The notes under the pieces: generated by a model
Seen by the model: the letters and a program-made list of their open reading frames with translations, nothing else
What the model was told of the DNA's origin: nothing
Database searches by the model: none
Shown: positions 55,178 through 63,952 of the stretch, in pieces
How the letters are laid out: every line of letters starts with the position of its first letter
Numbering within the stretch: the first letter of the stretch is position 1
Program-made: the position numbers and the translations under genes
Source of the DNA: CAVVEQ01 sp963804865
Lineage (GTDB): Bacteria > Chloroflexota > Anaerolineae > Anaerolineales > Anaerolineaceae
Reading direction: 5' to 3'
Length of the DNA stretch: 64,000 nt
NCBI GenBank assembly: GCA_963804865.1
Contig: CAWDSH010000042.1
Location: 600,115 to 664,114, forward strand

Positions 55178-57793
55178 CTAGCACTCGCTGAACCCGCAGG
55201 CGTAGCACTTGCGGCAGCCTTCCTCGTTGATCACCGCCGCCTGCCCGCATTCGGGGCACAGGTCGCCGATCTTCAAGAGGGGCTGGTCCTTCTTCGTCTC
55301 GGGCAGCTCGCTCTTCACCGGTTCCGCCGATACCACGTTCTCGTTGCGCGGGGCGGGGGGCTCTTTCATCAGCCGCTCGGCGCGCTGCGCGATGTATTCC
55401 GATAGCACCTGCGATACGCCGTCCGGCAGGCTGCGCACCCGCTTGGGACCAAAGCCCAGCGAGCGCCCGCCGCCGATGCCGGTCAGCTGGCGCACCACTT
55501 CCTGGATGCGCTCCGATGGCTCCACCGGTGACGATATTCTCAGCACGTAACTCACCAGCCTGCCGATGGCTTCCGAGACCGCGGCGGTATCCGAGCCGGC
55601 TTTCGCCGTGTTGATGAACACCTCGAAGGGCTGGGCTTCGCCGTTCTCGTTGATCGTGATGAAGGCCTTGCCGAGCGGCGTTTCCACCGAGAAGGTGTAT
55701 CCCACCAGGTAGCGCGGGCGCGGCTTCTTGCTCCACTGCCAGAGGACGGGCTGCTCGCCTGCCCCTTCCGCGGTTTGCGCGGCGCCTTCGGTGCCGATGG
55801 TCACCGTCGCTGCCTGCGCCTTCTTATCCGCCGTGGCTTTCGTCTCCAGCACCACCTTTTCGCGCGAGCCGATCACGTAGACCGTGGTGCCCTTGCAGCC
55901 CAGCTCCCATGCCAGCATGTAAGCCGTGGCCACGTCTTCAACCGACGCTTCCGGCGGGAAATTGATCGTTTTCGATAAGCTGTTATCCACGAAGGCCTGC
56001 ATGCAGGCCTGCATGCGCACGTGCTCCTCCGCGCTGATATCCTGGGAAACAACGAAGATGTTCTTGAGCTCATCCGGGATCTCGCCCACGTTCTGGCAGG
56101 AGCCCTCGCCCTTGACCTGTTCGACCACCTTGGTGCGCGTCTCCTCGTCCATCCCGGTGCCGATCAGCGCCTGCTCGAAGAGCGGGCTGGTGTAGGTGAG
56201 CTGCAGGTCCTTGCCGTTGTCGTTCACGTGGCGGATATAGGCCAGCGCGAAAGCCGGCTCGCAGCCGTAACCCTCGCAGCCTGCCACGGTGGCGATCGTC
56301 CCGGTGGGGGCGATGGTCGTCTGCGCGGCGTTGCGGATGCCGTTGAGGCGGATATCGGTGGTCACGCGCGTCCAATCCACCTCCGGGCGGCCCCAGTCGT
56401 GCTCCATGGGGACGATGGCGAAGGGCGGTTCCCAGGTGAGGTTCTCGGGATCGTAGATCGAGCCCTTGATGGCGGGGAAGGCACCCCGTTCCTGTGCCAG
56501 CTCGATGCTGGTGATCATGCTGTGGTAGCGCACGAATTCCATCACCTGCGAGGCGAATTCCTGCCCCTCGGGGGAACCGTAGCGCACGCCCGCGTGGTAC
56601 ATCAGGTCCGCCAGCCCCATGATGCCCAGCCCGATGCGCCGCGCGCGCATGGCGTTGTCCTTGAGCTGCGGCACCGCCGGGACGTACTTGTTCGCGTCCA
56701 CCACGTCATCCAGGAAGCGCGTGGAGATGGCCACCGTATCGCGCAGCTTCGCCCAGTCCACCGTGTGGTCGGGACCGTAATGCTGCGCCAGGTTCACCGA
56801 GCCGAGGCAGCAGTTTTCGTAGGGTCCGAGGAACTGCTCGCCGCAGGGATTGGTGGCTTCCAGCTGGTAGAGGTGCGGCACCGGGTTGGTGCGGTTGGCG
56901 GCGTCCAGGAAGAGCACCCCCGGCTCGCCGTTGTGGTGCGCCTGCTGCACGATCTTCTCGAAGAGCTCTCTCGCGCGCACGCGTTTGTAGACTTTCAGGG
57001 GAATGCCGGCATCCTTGGCCTGCTCGACGGTGCCCTCGAAGCCGCGGTAGCGCGGATCGTTCACCTCAGGGAAGCGCAGGTCCCAGCCGCCGTCGCTTTC
57101 CACCGCGCGCATGAAGGCATCCGTGATGCCGACCGAAATGTTGAAGTTGGTGATCTGGTTCTCATCCGTCTTGCAGGTGATGAAATCCTCGATATCGGGA
57201 TGGTCCACGCGCAGCACCGCCATGTTGGCGCCGCGCCGCGTGCCGCCCTGTGCCACCTCGCCGAAGGCGTGGTCGTAGACTCTCAGGAAGCCCACCGGTC
57301 CGGTTGCCTGCCCGGCGGAAGCCTTCACCAGGGAGCCCTTGGGGCGCAGCCGCGAGAAGGAGAAGCCGTTGCCGCCGCCGGTCTGCTGGATCAGCGCCGC
57401 GTCGCGCAGCGTCTGGAAGATGCCGGTGGGGCGCTTGCCCATGTCGTCGCTGATGGGCAGCACGAAACAGGCCGCCAGCTGACCCAGGGGCGTGCCCGCG
57501 CCGGTGAAGGTCGGGGAATTGGGGAAGAAGCGCTTGGAGGTGAGCAGCTCGTAATAGCGCTCCGCCTGAAGCTGCACTTCGCCGTGATAGATCTCCTGCG
57601 TGCGCGCGATGTGGTATGCCACCCGCCAGAACATCTCCTCCACCGATTCCGCCGGCTGCTGCTCCTCGTTGCGCCGCACGTAGCGCTTGATGAGCACCTG
57701 GCGCGCGTTATCCGTCAGCTCCACCGGTGCCAGCGTGGCGGGCAGGGGGGGAGTGCTTTCGATGATGGTGCGGTGGGCAGTTTTGGGTGGCAT
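55178..57793 (-). CDS. nrdJ: B12-dependent (class II) ribonucleoside-diphosphate reductase
   Basis: 871-aa adenosylcobalamin-dependent ribonucleotide reductase that makes dNTP precursors with or without oxygen. Conserved blocks: PNSPTFTGAG, LAACFVLPISDD (redox Cys), TGGGNGFSFSRLRPKG, NPCGE (radical Cys) and APTGTIATVAGCEGYGCEP. The C-terminus has a Cys-rich zinc-type tail (CPECG, CRKCYACGFSEC) that can relay electrons from thioredoxin. ATG at 57793 follows TGAGG; an upstream start at 57877 would overlap nrdR. It is co-transcribed with nrdR. No cobalamin riboswitch was seen before the operon. Confidence 0.97.
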   Translation of the reverse strand: MPPKTAHRTIIESTPPLPATLAPVELTDNARQVLIKRYVRRNEEQQPAESVEEMFWRVAYHIARTQEIYHGEVQLQAERYYELLTSKRFFPNSPTFTGAGTPLGQLAACFVLPISDDMGKRPTGIFQTLRDAALIQQTGGGNGFSFSRLRPKGSLVKASAGQATGPVGFLRVYDHAFGEVAQGGTRRGANMAVLRVDHPDIEDFITCKTDENQITNFNISVGITDAFMRAVESDGGWDLRFPEVNDPRYRGFEGTVEQAKDAGIPLKVYKRVRARELFEKIVQQAHHNGEPGVLFLDAANRTNPVPHLYQLEATNPCGEQFLGPYENCCLGSVNLAQHYGPDHTVDWAKLRDTVAISTRFLDDVVDANKYVPAVPQLKDNAMRARRIGLGIMGLADLMYHAGVRYGSPEGQEFASQVMEFVRYHSMITSIELAQERGAFPAIKGSIYDPENLTWEPPFAIVPMEHDWGRPEVDWTRVTTDIRLNGIRNAAQTTIAPTGTIATVAGCEGYGCEPAFALAYIRHVNDNGKDLQLTYTSPLFEQALIGTGMDEETRTKVVEQVKGEGSCQNVGEIPDELKNIFVVSQDISAEEHVRMQACMQAFVDNSLSKTINFPPEASVEDVATAYMLAWELGCKGTTVYVIGSREKVVLETKATADKKAQAATVTIGTEGAAQTAEGAGEQPVLWQWSKKPRPRYLVGYTFSVETPLGKAFITINENGEAQPFEVFINTAKAGSDTAAVSEAIGRLVSYVLRISSPVEPSERIQEVVRQLTGIGGGRSLGFGPKRVRSLPDGVSQVLSEYIAQRAERLMKEPPAPRNENVVSAEPVKSELPETKKDQPLLKIGDLCPECGQAAVINEEGCRKCYACGFSEC

Positions 57794-57803
57794 AACGATA
57801 ACC

Positions 57804-58253
57804 TCAGGCTTCCAATAGACTGTCGATCTCGTCGCGTATCTGGTGCAGGTCGGACATTTGAAGATAAACGATGGCAAATCGGATGTAGGCTATTTGATCG
57901 AGCTTCTTCAAGCCGTTGATCGCCATATCCCCCACGATCCTGGAAGAGACCTCAGCCCGCCCCAATTGCTGCAGGGAGGATTCGATCTCCGCCACCAGCG
58001 CTTCGATCTGGGATGCCGAGACCGGGCGCTTGGAGCACGCCATGCGGATGCCTTCGGTCAGTTTATCGCGGGAGAATTCTTCGCGCGTGCCGTCCTTCTT
58101 GACGATCAGCGGCGTGTTGAGGATGGGGCGCTCGTAGGTGCTGAAGCGCTTCTTGCAGTGCTCGCATTCCCGGCGGCGCCGCACTCCCCCACGCGCATCG
58201 TGGGTTGTATCGAGGACGTTGGACTGATCATGCTGGCAGTAAGGGCAGCGCAA
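57804..58253 (-). CDS. nrdR: Transcriptional repressor NrdR
   Basis: 149-aa regulator with an N-terminal zinc ribbon (CPYCQHDQ ... CEHCKKRF) and an ATP-cone (IVKKDGTREEFSRDKLTEGIRMACSKRPVS). It senses dATP/ATP and represses ribonucleotide reductase genes, here nrdJ right behind it (10 bases). Length is as in other NrdR proteins. Start is TTG with GGAGAGG 4-5 bases before it. Its promoter and candidate operators lie upstream at 58297-58411. Confidence 0.96.
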   Translation of the reverse strand: MRCPYCQHDQSNVLDTTHDARGGVRRRRECEHCKKRFSTYERPILNTPLIVKKDGTREEFSRDKLTEGIRMACSKRPVSASQIEALVAEIESSLQQLGRAEVSSRIVGDMAINGLKKLDQIAYIRFAIVYLQMSDLHQIRDEIDSLLEA

Positions 58254-58296
58254 GTAGCCTCTCCAAATAAGATAATTCTGCTAATTCCCCCTGGCG

Positions 58297-58375
58297 TACA
58301 TGTGGGGGAGGGACTTGATTCAAGCACAAAACCCCCATATATGGCGGTTTTCACTTGAATGGCCCGTACATCTAC
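58297..58375 (-). promoter_or_regulatory. Candidate NrdR operator elements
   Basis: Three short palindromic elements between the predicted transcript start and nrdR: ACATGT inside a CCCCC...GGGGG pair (centre 58300.5), AACCCCCATATATGGCGGTT (centre 58339.5, one mismatch pair), and GTACATCTAC (centre 58370.5). The last two centres are 31 bases apart, about three helical turns, as NrdR box pairs often are. They differ from the textbook NrdR box, so this is a proposal. Confidence 0.45.
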
Positions 58376-58382
58376 CGCCATC

Positions 58383-58411
58383 ATTCTAGCACAAATGAAA
58401 GTCAGTTGCAA
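58383..58411 (-). promoter_or_regulatory. Sigma-A promoter for nrdR-nrdJ
   Basis: Minus strand: TTGCAA (58406-58411), a 17-base spacer, TAGAAT (58383-58388). Predicted start near 58376, giving a leader of about 120 bases that overlaps the candidate operators. This 366-base gap (58254-58619) also holds the opposite GH13 promoter region. Confidence 0.7.
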
Positions 58412-58576
58412 GAAAAAACCCTCTATTTACCTTAAAAAATGCGAGTTTTTAACATTTCTGTAAAGTTGGTTTCACCGGATGATACGACCCGTGTGCCGAA
58501 GAATGAATTCACCCTGATTGGTTAGAGCATGACAATTCACCCATACATCAACCGCATTGGTATTTACTCTGAGACG

Positions 58577-58582
58577 TATAAT
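58577..58582 (+). promoter_or_regulatory. Possible -10 element for the GH13 gene
   Basis: A perfect TATAAT lies about 38 bases before the GH13 start; a -35 hexamer at the usual distance (near 58553-58558, cgcatt) is poor. Position is right but evidence is weak. Confidence 0.35.
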
Positions 58583-58619
58583 TAATCATGACAAGCTCGA
58601 GGATGCGAGGAGGGCGATC

Positions 58620-60285
58620 ATGAACGATTTTGGAGTATTCAGCCGAAAACTCGTCATTTTCCTTCTGTTTTTCTGCCTTCTCATTTCCGCCTGCCAGCCG
58701 AAAGGCGCGGCCACACCAATTTCCCCGGGCACCGGGCTACCCCAGGATACCGATGGCTACCCCTGGTGGAATGACAGCGTGTTCTACGAGATCTTCGTGC
58801 GTTCGTTCTACGACAGCGATGGGGATGGCATCGGTGATTTCAACGGCATCACCCAGAAGCTGGATTACCTCAACGACGGTGATCCGCAGACGACCACCGA
58901 CCTGGGCGTCACCGGCATCTGGCTGATGCCCATCAATCCTTCGCCTTCCTACCACGGCTACAACGTGATCGATTATTACGATGTAAATCCCCAGTACGGC
59001 AGCATGGATGATTTCAAGAACCTGATCGCCGAAGCGCATAAACGCGGTATCCGCGTCATCATCGACCTGGTGCTCAACCATACCTCGAGCGAGAATGCCT
59101 GGTTCATCCAGGCGCAGGATCCTGCTTCACCCTTCCACGATTGGTACATCTGGAGCGATACCGATCCCGGTTATAAAGGGTACTGGGGACAGCAGGTCTG
59201 GTTCCCGCTGGGGGATGTTTATTATTATTCCACCTTCACCGCGGGTATGCCCGACCTGAACTACACCAATCCCGCGGTCACCGCCGAGATGCAGAACGTG
59301 GTCCGCTTCTGGCTGGAGGAGGTCGGCATCGATGGCTTCCGCCTGGATGCCGCCAAGCATATCATCGAGGAGGGGTCGGTCACGGCGCACACGCCTTCGA
59401 CCCACTCCTGGTATAAGAATTTCAGGCCGTTCTACAAGGGGATCAACCCGCAGGCGATCACCGTGGGCGAGATTTGGGATAAGCTCGATCTCACCGCGGA
59501 GTATCTGCAGGGGGATGAGCTCGATATCGCTTTCGAGTTCTACCTGGCTGATACGTTCGTAAAATCTGCCCGGGAAGGGAATGCCGGCCTGGCTGGCAGC
59601 CAGCTCTGGCTGGCTTACAAGATATACCCGCCCCTTCAGTTCGCCCCGTTCCTCACCAATCACGACCAGAACCGCATACTCTCGGAGCTGGGAGGTAACG
59701 TGCAGATGGCGAAAGTGGCTGCCTCGATGATGCTCACGTCACCCGGTATGCCATTCCTTTATTACGGTGAGGAGATCGGTATGCGGGGGCAGAAGCCGGA
59801 TGAGCAGATCCGCACCCCGATGCAGTGGGACTGCCAGCGAGTTCGCGGGATTCTCGAGCGCGGCTCCCTGGGAAGCGCAGGGGTACAACTGGCAGAGCTT
59901 CAACGTGGCGGATGAAACGGGCGATCCCGCTTCCCTCCTCTCGCATTACCGCGCGCTCATCCAGGCGCGCAGCCAGCATGCCGCCCTGCGCGTGGGTGAC
60001 CTGGCTATTTTGACCACCGGCAACAAATCCCTGTATGGCATCCTGCGCGTGAGCAAGGAGGAAGCCGTGCTGGTGCTGGTCAACCTGGGCGCAGCGCCCA
60101 TCAAGGATTACTCCCTGAATGTTGAGAAGAGCAGCCTGGCGGAGGGTCGTTACCAGCCAACCGCGATCATGGGCGAGGGCGATTATAAAAAGCTCACCGT
60201 CAAATCCGACGGCGGGTTTTCCGGGTATAAGCCCATCCCCGAGATCCCGCCCTACGCCACCATCATCCTGCAATTGCGAAAGTAA
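58620..60285 (+). CDS. Extracellular GH13 alpha-amylase/alpha-glucosidase lipoprotein (one frameshift)
   Basis: About 554-aa secreted glycoside hydrolase. Signal peptide with lipobox ISAC (Cys about residue 26) and GGAGGG before the ATG at 58620. The GH13 barrel shows YEIFVRSFYDSDGDGIGDFNGI, DLVLNHTS, the nucleophile in GFRLDAAKHI, the acid/base in ITVGEIW and FLTNHDQNR. One extra base near 59830-59834 splits it; without it RTPMQWDASEFAGFS is continuous and leads to a C-terminal beta domain ending at 60285. It probably breaks alpha-glucans at the cell surface. It is monocistronic. Confidence 0.88.
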
Positions 60286-60456
60286 GTCGAGGGCGACATC
60301 CATGCCGGACCAGTTCTCGTAGGGCAGATTGCGATCCTGCACTCGGATTCGCACTCCTAGTAGTCCGAGGGGATGCGAATTTGCTCCCTTATGCGACTTG
60401 CTACCAGTTATAATTTCAATATATCCATATGTCTAGTATATTGAAGGAGTCTTCCC

Positions 60457-61452
60457 ATGAAAGTCCTCTTCATCGGCGGCACCGGCGTCATCAGCTCGGC
60501 CTGTTCCACGCTCGCCATCCAGCGCGGCATCGACCTATACCTGCTCAACCGCGGTAAATCCATCCGCCCGGCTCCCGAAGGCGCGCACCTGATCAACGCG
60601 GATATCTCCGATCCCAATTCGGTCAGGAAAGCCCTCGGCACGCTGGAATTCGACGCGGTCGCTGATTTCATCGTCTTCACCCCCGACCAGGTCGAGCGCG
60701 ACCTGGATCTCTTCCGCGGGCGCACCGCCCAGTACCTCTTCATCAGCTCCGCCTCCGCCTACCAGACCCCGCCCTCCAGCCTGCCGGTGACCGAAGCGAC
60801 CATCCTGGATAACCCCTTCTGGGAATACTCGCGCAACAAGATCGCCTGCGAGGAACGCCTGCTGCGCGCCTGGCGCGACGAGAAATTCCCCTTCACCATC
60901 GTGCGCCCCTCGCACACCTACGATAAGACCCTGCTGCCCTTCACCGGCTCCTGGACCGTGGTCGACCGCATGCTGCGCGGGCAGCCGGTGATCATCCACG
61001 GCGACGGCACCTCGATCTGGCCGCTCACCCACCACGCCGATTTCGCCAGGGGCTTCGTGGGGTTGCTGGGCAATTCGAAAGCCATCGGCGAGATCTTCCA
61101 CATCACCTCCGATGAATGGCTGAGCTGGAACCAGATCTTCGAGCAGGTCGCCAGGGCCGCCGGCGCGCGCTTGAACGCCGTGCACATCCCATCGGAATTG
61201 ATCGCCGCCTACGACGCGGGGTGGGGCGCCGGGCTGCTGGGGGATAAATCCGCCAGCATGATCTTCGATAACAGCAAGATCAAGCGCGTCGTGCCCGATT
61301 TCGTGTGCACCATCCCCTTCTCGCGCGGCGCGGAGGAGATCATCGCCTGGTATAAAGCCGATCCGCAGCGGCAGAAGGTGGATGAAGCCTTCAACGCGCT
61401 CTGCGACCGCATCCTCACCGCCTATCAGAAAGCCTGGCCGGAAGGGAAATAG
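60457..61452 (+). CDS. NAD-dependent epimerase/dehydratase-like protein
   Basis: 331-aa extended short-chain dehydrogenase-like protein. The N-terminus has a GGTGVIS nucleotide-binding glycine motif (residues 8-14). Later FISSASAYQ and WEYSRNKIACEE supply the Ser/Tyr/Lys-type positions (YSRNK is the YxxxK motif). The protein resembles nucleoside-sugar epimerases and plant-type CSP41/isomerase-like members. GAAGGAG precedes the ATG. The 171-base stretch before it has a TATAAT at 60409-60414 but no clear -35. Substrate unknown. Confidence 0.85.
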   Translation: MKVLFIGGTGVISSACSTLAIQRGIDLYLLNRGKSIRPAPEGAHLINADISDPNSVRKALGTLEFDAVADFIVFTPDQVERDLDLFRGRTAQYLFISSASAYQTPPSSLPVTEATILDNPFWEYSRNKIACEERLLRAWRDEKFPFTIVRPSHTYDKTLLPFTGSWTVVDRMLRGQPVIIHGDGTSIWPLTHHADFARGFVGLLGNSKAIGEIFHITSDEWLSWNQIFEQVARAAGARLNAVHIPSELIAAYDAGWGAGLLGDKSASMIFDNSKIKRVVPDFVCTIPFSRGAEEIIAWYKADPQRQKVDEAFNALCDRILTAYQKAWPEGK

Positions 61453-61609
61453 ACCTACAGATCCTTTCCGAAAAACTGGCAATTGAAATTTCATCATTCC
61501 CGACCTATACTGATATCGCAACACTGCAGCACCTGGCACAAAACATCCCCTGAAGGTTCCCGCGACGCATAAGGTGACCATGTCCTTTTGATAAAGGAGG
61601 ATCTATCTT

Positions 61610-62581
61610 ATGCGTCAGTCAAATATTTCCAAAGAAACAAAAAGAACCAGGCGGTCAGCAAAAAAGACCATCCTTTGGGTTCTCTTTGGTTTGGTTGTTT
61701 TCGTGGTGATCGCTTTCTTTGCCATCAGCGCCATCGCAGCCGCCCAGCTCACCCTGCCGAAGCGGCGATTCGACCCGGCGTTGAATCCCTCCACCGTGGG
61801 ACTCGAATATGAAGACGTGCGCTTTCCCGCCCGCACCGGCGACGCAGAGATTGCTGCCTGGTACATCCCTTCGGAGGAAAACTCCCGCGCGGTGATCTTT
61901 GTGCCCGGGCGGGATGACAGCCGCAGTTTCGCCTTTGCCGGTCACTTCAATGAATTTGCCAAAGCGTTTCATGAGAAAGGGATTTCCGTGCTGATGATCG
62001 ACCTGCGCGGGCACGGGGAAAGCAGCGCAGCCCGTTACACCTTCGGCATCAAGGAACGCCGCGACGTGCTGGGCGCGGTCGATTGGCTCGAGAGCCAGGG
62101 GTACAAACCCGGCAGCATTGGCGTTTATGGCTACTCGCTGGGCGCGGCATCCGTCATTGGAGCTGCGGCGGAGGAAACGGATATCGCCTCGGTGGCGGTA
62201 GATAGCGCCTACACGGATATTCTCCCGGTCGTCAAGGTCAATTGGCAGCGGGAATCTGGATTGCCGCTGATTTTCCTGTATTCAACCCGCTGGATGATTC
62301 AATTAATGTACGGCTATGATATTATGGATTCCCATCCCATCCAGGAGATCACCAAAATTCCACCGCGGCCGATCATGATGATCCACTGCGATACCGACGC
62401 GATGATCCCCGTCAGTCATCTGGAAGCATTCCGTGAGGTCGTGCCGGATGCCGAGACCTGGGTCATCCATGGCTGCGAGCATGCGCTGGCTTACCGCGAG
62501 CTGGAAAATCGCCCCGAATACGACCGCAGGCTGACAGAGTTTTTTGAGGAGAAGTTTAAAATAAGAAAGTGTCGGGCATGA
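61610..62581 (+). CDS. Membrane-anchored alpha/beta hydrolase
   Basis: 323-aa hydrolase with a basic N-terminus (KETKRTRRSAKK) and a single membrane helix (residues 22-47). The catalytic domain follows: LMIDLRGHGESS, GYSLGAASVIGAA (nucleophile Ser in GxSxG), late Asp in HCDTDAMIP and His in GCEHALAY. The catalytic domain probably faces outside. AAAGGAGG precedes the ATG. Substrate unknown; similar proteins are esterases or peptidases of the S9-like group. Confidence 0.85.
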   Translation: MRQSNISKETKRTRRSAKKTILWVLFGLVVFVVIAFFAISAIAAAQLTLPKRRFDPALNPSTVGLEYEDVRFPARTGDAEIAAWYIPSEENSRAVIFVPGRDDSRSFAFAGHFNEFAKAFHEKGISVLMIDLRGHGESSAARYTFGIKERRDVLGAVDWLESQGYKPGSIGVYGYSLGAASVIGAAAEETDIASVAVDSAYTDILPVVKVNWQRESGLPLIFLYSTRWMIQLMYGYDIMDSHPIQEITKIPPRPIMMIHCDTDAMIPVSHLEAFREVVPDAETWVIHGCEHALAYRELENRPEYDRRLTEFFEEKFKIRKCRA

Positions 62582-62610
62582 ACCCGATGCCAAACCTACG
62601 AACTACATGT

Positions 62611-62640
62611 CATTGCGAGGAGCAAAGCGACGAAGCAATC
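62611..62640. repeat. REP-like short palindromic intergenic repeat
   Basis: A 30-base imperfect palindrome with ATTGC/GCAAT ends and an inner GAGGAGC...GCGACGA core. Elements of this kind (CATTGCGAGGAGC-type) are scattered in many bacterial genomes and are not coding. From memory only; not searched. It starts the 332-base gene-free stretch 62582-62913. Confidence 0.6.
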
Positions 62641-62681
62641 GCACCAAGAACCAATGAACGAGATGCATCTCGTAGGTTGGT

Positions 62682-62780
62682 TCGCGAACTTTGCACTTCA
62701 CTTGGGAGTCGCGAACTCTGCACTCCCCTTGGGAGTCGCGCATTTTGCACTCACGTCGCGATCTTTGCACTCTCGAAAGG
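62682..62780. repeat. Tandem 27-bp repeats, about four units, degenerating rightward
   Basis: Unit begins tcgcgaactttgcac and ends cttgggag. Copies start at 62682, 62709 and 62736 (27 bases apart); a fourth, partial one starts at 62756. Units 1 and 2 differ at only a few positions. There are no spacers, so it is not a CRISPR. A further single copy lies at 63928. The open frame that covers it is not credible as a protein. Confidence 0.75.
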
Positions 62781-62913
62781 AGAAGGGAGTGGGGAGGGGT
62801 GCGCTTGTTCTCGTTTTCCTATCCTTAATGATAAATGACAAAAATTGGATCGGTGCCCAACCACCGAGCTATGATATATAGTATTGGTCTTATAACAAGT
62901 CTTTTATTATCCT

Positions 62914-63875
62914 TCACTCTTTGATATCAAAGCAGGCTGATGGATTTGCCATTACTTTATTATAGAATTCTTCTGGGGTGATACCCAGGATTTCTTCAAT
63001 GGGCAAATATGTTCTTTTCTTGGGAAAAATCGAATCAATGAAGGGAGGTTTAAATAATTCCCCCGATTTTGAATAAGCGACATCTGCAAATACAAAATCA
63101 AAAATTAATGCGGGATTTTCAATGCATATATTATTTGTTGCATTTTCTCCAGAGATATTAATTATTATCCCCTTTGATGAATAATCTAAAACAATATCTA
63201 ACACTGAGATGAATTGCACCTGTGAGCTTGAATTTTCTATATATATTCTGTCAGGGAGGCCAAGCAGGGATAGCACACCCATTACAGAAAAATTCTGCCA
63301 ATAGTTTAATGCTTTTTGATATTCTTCTATTGAATTGGCAGATGACATTCCAACAATTAAACCTTCTACCTCATCTCCAATCGAAATCACATCAACTACA
63401 TGAAAAATACCAAAAAGAGCATTCCAATATTGCTTGCTAGTGTTTTCATAATCCCGCCCTTTCGGCGAAACACCAGGGATCAGATAATAACGAGATAGGA
63501 TTCTCCTGTCTTCTAAATTGCTTCGTATTCCTTTTATTCCTCCAAGTTCTGTAATTCTCTTTTCTGCTTCATACTTTGTTGTTACACCTGGAATGATGCC
63601 CAAGTAACAAGGTAACGTACAGTTTGTATCTAGCAATATTGTCTTTAAAACCTCTTCTTGTTCGGGAATCAAAGTTGGATAGAAGATCTCTAAATATGGG
63701 GTTCGTGTCGGTTCTAGAGTTCGGTGCAATGTTGGTGTTGGTGCGAGTGATGCTTCGGTATTTACTTCATGCATGGTAGGCGTAATTATTGATGTTATCC
63801 GGTTATTGAAATCGCATCCCCCTGCAATAACCACAAGAATCATAATGACGTACAAAAAAATTTCTTACTATACAT
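62914..63875 (-). CDS. AT-rich lipoprotein of unknown function (one likely frameshift at the start)
   Basis: About 320-aa predicted lipoprotein. The mature part begins at a Cys in IAGGC, then a Pro/Thr-rich linker (TPTLHRTLEPTRTPY), then TNCTLPCYLGIIPGVTTKYEAEKRI, a motif common in uncharacterised Chloroflexota lipoproteins. Starting at ATG 63843 gives too short a signal peptide. If the seven-A run at 63854-63860 had eight, the frame would open from ATG 63875 with MYSKKFFLY, giving a proper basic signal peptide. The gene is clearly more AT-rich than its neighbours, and repeat copies lie on both sides, suggesting acquisition by transfer. Confidence 0.7.
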
Positions 63876-63927
63876 GAATTTTATTAATTTGCTCCTATCC
63901 AATCTGCAGGGATGACTTGGTTCGTGA

Positions 63928-63952
63928 TCGCGAATTGTGCACCTCTTGAGAG
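63928..63952. repeat. Single copy of the 27-bp repeat, right of the AT-rich gene
   Basis: tcgcgaattgtgcacctctt followed by gagag closely matches the tandem unit at 62682 in the same orientation. Together they bracket the AT-rich lipoprotein gene. The window ends 48 bases later. Confidence 0.55.

Noticed and set aside
56021..57919. 632-codon open frame on the plus strand opposite nrdJ
   Set aside because: It is a shadow of a GC-rich gene: composition is Arg/His/Ala/Gly-heavy, has no family motif, and nrdJ is certain.
58254..58619. Cobalamin riboswitch before the B12-dependent nrdJ operon
   Set aside because: No B12-box-like conserved core was seen; the stretch is better explained by promoter and operator elements.
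60535..61581. 348-codon open frame opposite the epimerase-like gene
   Set aside because: Antisense shadow; the plus-strand gene has a clear glycine loop, YxxxK motif and ribosome site.
62682..62780. CRISPR array
   Set aside because: The 27-bp units abut with no unique spacers and there are no cas genes.
62569..62838. 89-codon open frame over the repeats
   Set aside because: Its protein is only a translation of the REP-like and tandem repeats.
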